Source of the DNA: Eunapius fragilis
Lineage: Eukaryota; Porifera; Demospongiae; Spongillida; Spongillidae
DNA length: 64,000 bases
Direction of reading: 5' to 3'
NCBI GenBank assembly: GCA_963681505.1
Contig: OY811985.1
Location: 4,143,271-4,207,270, forward strand
Positions within the stretch are counted from its first letter, which is position 1. The number at the start of each line of letters is the position of its first letter. The position numbers were made by a program, and so were the translations under genes. The notes beneath the pieces are model-generated. The model was not told the DNA's origin. It worked only from the letters and a program-made list of their open reading frames with translations, and searched no databases. Below are positions 13,401-23,500 of this stretch, piece after piece.

Positions 13401-16400
13401 TAAAAGACACGCATCTTTTAGAATGGGTGCTCTGCTCAGGTAAGTATATTAAGCAACGCTTCGAATAGAAAATTTTTCATTCCTATTCCAAGTAAAAAGC
13501 AACAACCAGCCACTGCGACTGATGTTAATAGAACCGGCTAACCCAACGGCCCCTCCGCATGTGACCCCTTGCTGTTGCCCACACCTGCCATTTAACCAGT
13601 GACCCCTGCTGTGGTACTGGTGATCACACCCCCCCGCTGTAGTACCAAAGCATGGGTTGGTATAACCATTAGGGTTATTAACTTCAAAAATGGTAAAAAA
13701 TAAGATTCATCCAAAGACAAGTACTGACCAGTAGCTGCATCAAGATTTGAAGATGTGAAGCGACTGGAATGACCCCACCTACTTGTTGCACCGCCTGATC
13801 AGACATGGGTGGTACTAACAGTGGTGCATCTTCCCTTTCAATGAAAGGCTTTCATTGGCAAAGTGGTGTACTCCATGGGTGGTTTATCTGTAGCTGTATG
13901 CCCCACCCACTACAGAGGCATGGAAGCTGTGTCCATCAATTATTGAACTGATCCAAAAGAACACAGTGTCTATGCTCAAGAAGAACAGTCGGAACATGCA
14001 AGATGTTCCAGCTCCACTGAAAGGGTGAGCTGAAACAACATGGTGTACTGCACTCATGGCTTTGCACACATAAGATCCATAACATTCTTCAACAATGTAT
14101 ATAGGGAATTGTACACTGATGCATCAGTCTTTGTTTACCTGGTAGCTTCTGAAGGTTCTAAAGGTGTAGTTCTGCACTTGGGCCTCTCAAACTACACTGA
14201 TGATGATTTCTGATCAGTCTGGTTTGAGTGGCATCCATACTTGGGCATTTGGCATCATATCAGTAAAGGCGTGCACCACTCACATGTGATAAGTTAACGG
14301 CCAGCTGTTTTGGAGTCATGAGAAAACTGGCACATTGGGTGGGGCGAGCTAGCTCCTATGAGTACTCCTACATAGAAATGCTCTGGTCCAGTTTACATCT
14401 GTGAAGTAATCGTCCATTGCAAATGCAGCCCTAAGTGAATTGATCTGGATCAGTGCTGTTTAGATGCCCTAGTGCAGAAACACCATAAAATTTGTACTGT
14501 TGCATGTTCCTTGTCCATTGTTACCACTGGCTTGCATAAATCAGTACTTGGTATCAGTTACATGTATTGCGTGCTTTCTAATACTGGCCGCTCTGTACTG
14601 GAAGGTATTCTTCACTTACCTGTGTTTCATAATGTACTCTCTTTTTGGCACATGTACACTGTGGTCATATATTATACGTTGCAGTAGCAAAGTCAATTTT
14701 ATCTTTTTGGTGCAATAAGTGGTGCAAAATGAAATGGACAGAATTAAGTGCCTCTGTGAAGTACATGTAGCTGTTCTTGCCCACTAATGCACTGGCCTTC
14801 CATTCTAGTTACATGTACATGTAGTAGTTGATGCTAATAATACATTATCATGCACATGTACATGTAGTAGTTGATGCTAATAAAACATTATCATGCCCTG
14901 TCACGTGCAATTCCAATTCCATATGTTGAACTGTATTCTGAAGAAGACTCCTGTGATGTCTTGCCTTCTGTCTCGTTAGGATTCCTTCTGATTACACCAT
15001 CAAGCTATCTGTCTCTGCAGTTTCTTTGGAGGCATACACCAGACTCGAATGCAACCTCCGAGCAGTGTCATGGGAAGGCAAGTACACACAGGGACAGTAG
15101 CTATGGGAAGGCAAGTACACACAGGGACAGTAGCTATGGGAAGGCAAGTACACACAGGGACAGTTAGCTATGGGAAGGCAAGTACACACAGGGACAGTTA
15201 GCTATGGGAAGGCAAGTACACACAGGGACAGTAGCTATGGGAAGGCAAGTACACACAGGGACAGTTATCTATGGGAAGGCAAGTACACACAGGGACAGTA
15301 GCTAATTATTGTATCTGATGCATTTATGATTAATGTGTATCCCTATGTATACTGTGTGTATATGGTAGCCCTTCTACAGCTGAACCATGTTACGGGGTGT
15401 GCTGTGGAAAGGTCTGCATACATGACAGTACTTAGCAGGATAATAGGGTTGGATGGACGTTAGCAATTCATTGTACATGTACATGTTATCTCTACTTCCA
15501 ATGCAGCAACTGAGTTAGGATTTGTTGAAACAACTCCAAATGATACCCTGAGCAACTTAAGACCAAAGATCGACCAGCTCTTTGCCAACCGAGGGGACAA
15601 TGGCAAAAAGCCTCCCGAAGACAGCTGGAGGTTTCTGAATGGTAAGTATGCACCCTTACAGACTGTAGCCTTTGAGGAGTGGGAGAGTGCTGAGTAAAGA
15701 AGGCTGGAGGGATATTGAGGAGGGAAGGTGATTGGACAGGAGGGCTGGAGGGATATTGAGGAGGGAAGGGTGATTGAACGGGAGGGCTGGAGGGATATTG
15801 AGGAAGGAAGGGTGATTGAACAGGAGGGCTGGAGGGATATTGAGGAGGGAAGGGTGATTGAACAGGAGGACTGGAGGGATATTGAGGAAGGAAGGGTGAT
15901 TGAACGGGAGGACTGGAGGGATATTGAGGAGGGAAGGGTGATTGAACAGGAGGACTGGAGGGATATTGAGGAAGGAAGGGTGATTGAACGGGAGGACTGG
16001 AGGGATATTGAGGAGGGAAGGGTGATTGAACAGTAGGGCTGGAGGGATATTGAGGAGGGAAGGGTGATTGAACAGGAAGGCTGGAGGGATATTGAGGAGG
16101 GAAGGGTGATTGAACGGGAGGGCTGGAGGGATATTGAGGAGGGAAGGGTGATTGAACGGGAGGGCTGGAGGGATATTGAAGAGTGCTGAGGGCCAAATCA
16201 TTCCATCATCTTAATAAAAGACTAGTTAGTGTGCACATATTGAATTGCTAAAATGAAAATGTCAGAATTTCTTCAGTGGCATCAGTTTATCACAGCAGTT
16301 TGTGAACTACATGTACAAGTGTGGGTAGTGTAGCTGTCATTATTGGGTTTTAGCCCTCTTTCATTTGATTGGACATCTGTGCATTTGAATGTACACACTG

Positions 16401-17431
16401 TGTGTTTGGGTTGCTCACCATAAAATGTAAACGTAACGTGTATTTGTGTTCACTTATGCAGTGTTCCATGGCCTTTCAAGTTAACCTTATGTGTTCCATG
16501 GCCTTTCAAGTTAACCTTATGTGTTCCATGGCCTTTCAAGTTAACCTTATGTGTTCCATGGCCTTTCAAGTTAACTTTATGTGTTCCATGGCCTTTCAAG
16601 TTAACTTTTTGTGTTCCATGGCCTTTCATACATGTATGTGTTCCATGGCCTTTCAAGTTAACCTTATGTGTTCCATGGCCTTCCAAGTTAACCATATGTG
16701 TTCCATGGCCTTTCAAGTTAACCTTATGTGTTCCATGGCCTTTCAAGTTAACCTTATGTGTTCCATGGCCTTTCAAGTTAACCATATGTGTTCCATGGTC
16801 TTTCAAGTTAACCTTATGTGTTCCATGGCCTTTCAAGTTGTAACCTTGTTTCCTGCAGTGGTGGTATCGGAAGGGAGAGAAGAGGATAGACTGTATCAGG
16901 TCATGTCTGATGGTGAAATGATTGTGGGGGATATGCCGCTGGATGGAATCCTGGTCCTCGAAGTACCCGAGTCCGATGCAACAGATCTAGCAAAGCAGGA
17001 CTCATACACCCAGCTTGTGTCACCCATGCAAGAGAGTAAACCCCCTCCCTCATATAGACATCTGCACCCTTGCAGTCCCCAGGCCATTTCCTCAAAGCAA
17101 GCCCCACCACCCCCGTACGTCTGCAGGGGGAAAATTTTTTAGAATAAGTGAAGTTATTGGTATGCGTTATGCGTGTGTGTGTGTGCTTCTACTGGTGAGT
17201 GGAAATGGTGGGCCTGTTTACATGTGTGCATGTGTGTACGTACGTGTGCTTGTGTGCACATAACATGTACATGACACAGGCCACTCCCTCCAACAATCGA
17301 AATGCTGTGCAAGTTACTGTAACTGTCTTCCACTCATGTCACTTCCTTCCCACTGTCCAGTTATCCTGCTGAAAACCTACAACTTGGAAAGTTAACAAGA
17401 ACGCATTCCTATAGTACGTAGCTCACATGTG

Positions 17432-17519
<88 letters not shown>

Positions 17520-20500
17520 TGGAAGTGCACATCTGGAGAGAGAGCATCCATGTTTTGAGCCATTATAATGCCACGTCTACATGTCCATAGCATTCATATG
17601 CATTTTTTTTAACACACTTGTTGCATGTAAGGCTTTGCATAACGGCTCTTCATTGCAGCACAATTGTGCCATATGTCTCATGATGCAGGCATGTAAAGGG
17701 GGTGGGATGCAGGCATGTAAAGGGGGTGAGGGGGGGGGAACCCTCCAACCTTACAAACCAGCAGGTTTATTTCTGATTGTGCATTGGAGTCAGCCCTGGA
17801 TGTGAATACCATACATCCCTTCTCCCTATAGAAGCTGCCACATGTGGTTCCCCTGAACCAGAGCGTTCGGCTTGGTATGTTCTATTCTGCAGACAAATGA
17901 TACCAATAACATACTTACACTGTAAAGTGATTGTCTATAAGCCCCCTCCCTCCCTCTGCCTCCATTGGAAAAAGAGAAAAGGTTCGTATGTTAAACAACT
18001 GTATCTCCAGGAGATAAAATAGTACTCACGATTTTGAAATAAGGTATGCAAAAAAACATTCACTGTTACAGAGATACACTCTCTGCACAAGCCTTTTTTC
18101 CTAATTGGAGCAGAGTGAGAGGCTTACATGTGATGCTTTATGGAATGTGGAACTCTAAGATAATAACATTTCCTCTGCAGTTTTCAAGAATGTTATTATT
18201 CACTGATGTGTTCTATCAATTTATTGAGATCCATTTGACCAGTAACGCTATCCATCACTGACCATTCTGACCATGTGATAATTGCGACAGTGAAACACAA
18301 ACATTTTCTGTTCTCTGTGTAACGTGATGCACAAAGGACACTTTCTTCTTTGTGTATCATGTTTCAGAGCGCATTTTTATCAGACGGTTGAAATGATAAC
18401 ATGAGTACTATTACTGTCATCATAAAGTTCAGTAACCACTGTGTGAGAATGTACCTCCACCCAACCCCTCACCACAGCACAAACCCAGTTTCGTTACTGT
18501 TTGGCCCCAGTGCCTCCTCTTTATGTGACCACTATTATGGTACCAGTACCCCCATCTGACCACTACTGTGGTACCAGTACCCCCATGTGACCACTACTGT
18601 GGTACCAGTACCTCCATGTGACCACTACTGTGGTACCAGTACCCCCCTATTATGGTACCAGTACCTCCATGTGACCACTACTGTGGTACCAGTACCTCCA
18701 TGTGACCACTACTGTGGTACCAGTACCCCCCTATTATGGTACCAGTACCTCCATGTGACCACTACTGTGGTACCAGTACCTCCATGTGACCACTACTGTG
18801 GTACCAGTACCCCCATGTGACCACTACTGTGGTACCAGTACCCCCATGTGACCACTACTGTGGTACCAGTACCTCCATCTGACCACTACTGTGGTACCAG
18901 TACCTCCATGTGACCACTACTGTGGTACCAGTACCTCCATCTGACCACTACTGTGGTACCAGTACCCCCATGTGACCACTACTGTGGTACCAGTACCTCC
19001 ATCTGACCACTACTGTGGTACCAGTACCTCCATGTGACCACTACTGTGGTACCAGTACCTCCATGTGACCACTACTGTGGTACCAGTACCCCCATGTGAC
19101 CACTACTGTGGTACCAGTACCTCCATGTGACCACTACTGTGGTACCAGTACCTCCATGTGACCACAACTGTGGTACCAGTACCTCCATGTGACCACTACT
19201 GTGGTACCGGTACCTCCATGTGACCACTACTGTGGTACCAGTACCCCCATGTGACCACTACTGTGGTACCAGTACCCCCATGTGACCACTACTGTGGTAC
19301 CAGTACCTCCATGTGACCACTACTGTGGTACCAGTACCCCCATGTGACCACTACTGTGGTACCAGTACCTCCATGTGACCACTACTGTGGTACCAGTACC
19401 TCCATCTGACCACTACTGTGGTACCAGTACCTCCATGTGACCACTACTGTGGTACCAGTACCTCCATGTGACCACTACTGTGGTACCAGTACCCCCATGT
19501 GACCACTACTGTGGTACCAGTACCCCCATGTGACCACTACTGTGGTACCAGTACCTCCATGTGACCACTACTGTGGTACCAGTACCTCCATCTGACCACT
19601 ACTGTGGTACCAGTACCTCCATCTGACCACTACTGTGGTACCAGTACCCCCATGTGACCACTACTGTGGTATCAGTACCTCCATGTGACCACTACTGTGG
19701 TACCAGTACCCCCATGTGACCACTACTGTGGTATCAGTACCTCCATGTGACCACTACTGTGGTACCAGTACCCCCATGTGACCACTACTGTGGTACCAGT
19801 ACCTCCATGTGACCACTACTGTGGTACCAGTACCTCCATGTGACCACTACTGTGGTACCAGTACCTCCATGTGACCACTACTGTGGTACCAGTACCCCCA
19901 TGTGACCACTACTGTGGTACCAGTACCCCCATGTGACCACTACTGTGGTACCAGTACCTCCATGTGACCACTACTGTGGTACCAGTACCTCCATGTGACC
20001 ACTACTGTGGTACCAGTACCTCCATGTGACCACTACTGTGGTACCAGTACCTCCATGTGACCACTACTGTGGTACCAGTACCTCCATGTGACCACTACTG
20101 TGGTACCAGTACCTCCATGTGACCACTACTGTGGTACCAGTACCTCCATGTGACCACTACTGTGGTACCAGTACCCCCATGTGACCACTACTGTGGTACC
20201 AGTACCTCCATGTGACCACTACTGTGGTACCAGTACCTCCATCTGACCACTACTGTGGTACCAGTACCCCCATGTGACCACTACTGTGGTACCAGTACCT
20301 CCATGTGACCACTACTGTGGTACCAGTACCTCCATCTGACCACTACTGTGGTACCAGTACCTCCATCTGACCACTACTGTGGTACCAGTACCTCCATGTG
20401 ACCACTACTGTGGTACCAGTACCCCCATGTGACCACTACTGTGGTACCAGTACCTCCATGTGACCACTACTGTGGTACCAGTACCTCCATGTGACCACTA

Positions 20501-23500
20501 CTGTGGTACCAGTACCTCCATGTGACCACAACTGTGGTACCAGTACCTCCATGTGACCACTACTGTGGTACCAGTACCCCCATGTGACCACAACTGTGGT
20601 ACCAGTACCTCCATGTGACCACTACTGTGGTACGCAGCCAAATCCTAACAACCTGGTACAGAAATGAGTGCGGAATGGATCTGTTCCACAATTTCATGCC
20701 ATGAATATTGTCACAACAATCTGCCGTTCAGCACTCATTTCTGTACCAGGTTGTTAAGATATGGCTGTGTTAATTTTCAAATGTTGTTTTAAGAATCTTT
20801 GTGCCTTTTCTATTGTGGAAATAAGACAGTAAATACAGCAAATATTAAGGAGCTGTGAATTCGCAGTTGATTGTGTACACCGTAGGTTGATCTTTAACAC
20901 CTTAGGTTGAGATGTGTACACCTTAGGTTCATCAATACACATTAAAAGTGTATGTGAGGGGTTAATGTGTTGTTACACATGCCCAAAGCCTTCCTATTTC
21001 CTGGTGCATTGTAGTTCACTCGATGATGAAGCCGTGTTCAGCCCAAACCATACTGCAGATCTCAACAGTCCTGATTCAGTATGTGAACTATCTATGTAAG
21101 TATGACTGCGCTTAAACATACAATGTGTTAAAGCCCGTCTTTCCCAATGTGTGTATTGATGAAACACAGATATATTTTTTACACTCATGTATGTGTATGC
21201 ATTGTTCATGTGTAGTATAAAGTGATATTATTTCGTAAGATGAAACATTGTGTTCATTTACCCTAGGTGATGTGTCATGATATTGTGTTGTAATGGTTTG
21301 TACTATGGTAAATTCAAGAATCGGGGGGGGGGGGGGGGGGGGGGGGGGGTGTTACATGTATGTGTGTCACGGAATAGAAATTGAATTTTCAACTGAATTG
21401 AATACTTGATTGATCAATTTCAATTGATCGATTGATTATTATCAACGCGTAAATACACATAAGGAGAGGCAAGTAATGGTTTAAGTAACTCTTAATAAAG
21501 TTTTACAAATTTCAAGGCATCTATAATAGAAAGGTAGACATGTAGGACGAGTTGACAAACAATACATAGAGCTGTGGGTAGGGACTTCCATATTTGGAAA
21601 ACCCTGTGAATGAAGAAATTGGCCCAACAAAAGCTCCAATTGTGTCCACATGTGTTTTAACTTCCTAAGGTTAGCAAAGGCAGTGCCCGGCTCGCAACAA
21701 TGAAAAATTACAGGCATTGATAGCTTATGTTATGCCAACTATTGTCTGTCTCAAGTACTAAGAGAGTTGTGTACTGCTACTTTGGAGCTTTGTATCTTGT
21801 CAGTGGTATGTGATAGTCTCACACCAAAAATTGAAATCAATGTTCACAAGTAATGGTGTTACTCCTACCTTCTTTTTGTTTCAGTTTCAATAAACTATTG
21901 CTGAGTTATAACTTTGAGAACATTATGTAGACATTTCGTGATACTACCCATTTTTGGGGGAGTTTCTTGGAATGGACATTTGGTGCTGGGCTGTAAATCT
22001 TTCTTTCTTTCCAGGCTGAACTCTCTACCCCCCAATGACCACACTGGGTACGTGATGTTAGTGCAGTACAACTCATCCCTGTAACAGAAGTGTTCGCAGC
22101 CGCTTTTTTTGTGTTATAGATTATGGGATTGTTGCAGTAAAAAGGGACCTGATGTGATATTATAAACATGAAGGAGCGTAAAAGCTGATGCATGCAATTA
22201 AAATGTATGCTTAATATAAAAATTCAGGCCACTGTAACTCCATGGTGGACAGACCAATTTCCAGAAGTTGTAGAGGACATACAGTTGTATAGGTATTTCT
22301 TGGAGCATAAAATAAGTGTTAGGTCTCTTTTGCTGCAACGACCCCAAATGTAAACATTGACTGTGCAGTATTCACTGATTCTTATAGATGATGCCCATGT
22401 GTGTATGTATACTTATTAGTGTGCAATATTTTTCATCTACAGATGCAATAATTTATCTGCTACTGAAAATAATGTTTTCCTCCATAATGCACTGGTTGAC
22501 GCTATCAAAAAAGGATCACTAGAAAAGGTATGTACCATACCTGTACTTGCTGAAAACAAGTAAACTTTGACCTCTCATTTATCTGTGAACTATACATTCT
22601 GAGTAAAGCTCATTAAGTATTTTCCCAGAACAGCAAAATCTCAATGCTTAAAAGTTGCCTTTTCTCACTAAATATAGGTTAGACACTGAAACCGAGGGAT
22701 CTACGTGATTTAGAATCCCCGAGGGCCCTGGGCTGTAGCGTCCCGAGCGGTAGCGAGGGCGCTACTAAGGGCCCGAGGGGATTCTAAATGACGTAGATCC
22801 CGAAGGTTTCAGTGTCTAACCAATTTAGACAATAGCAACGCGTACGTAGCAACCAATGCATTATCGCGCAACGCGATAACGATAACGGGAGGGATTCTAA
22901 GTGCCAGTGGGGGGGATTCTAAGTGCCCGGGGCACTTAGAATCCCCCCCACTGGCACTTAGAGTCCCTCTCTAGGTTTCTACCGCGTTTAGATACCTGCA
23001 ATTGACCAATCAGATTGCGCGAATCACTTCCGCTATTGTCTAATACTGTGTAGATTAAGGATCTTCATGCACAAGGAGCTAAGCTTGCTGCTGTGGATGA
23101 TAAAGGGTGGACACCTCTTCACATTGCTGCACGTCATGGCCAAGAGGACATTGTGGAGTTTATTGTCCATAACAGTAATGAGCAACACATTATGTTGTAC
23201 ATGATGTATTATTGGTGTAACCACCCACCCACCCCCACCCCCTTCCCCAAGCAAAATGATTAAGCTATTTAGGCTGACAATTTTTGTCTTGTGGGATATA
23301 AATATGATGGAATTGAAGTCACTTACTTCCTACTGTAGTGCATGCACAAAGCAGCAGCATGGTCATGTTTTACTCTTTCCCTTTCATTTTATAGTCCCTC
23401 GAGATGTCCTAGATATTCAAGAACCTGAAAAGTACGAGTTTTACTCTTGTGTGTACTTTTGGTATCATATCTGTGTCGGATTTGATTAGCATATATTATG

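Noticed and set aside
16369-17142. 257-residue frame with [10 protein letters not shown] repeats
   Set aside because: The repeat part is an intronic 30-bp array; only 16859 onward is exon.
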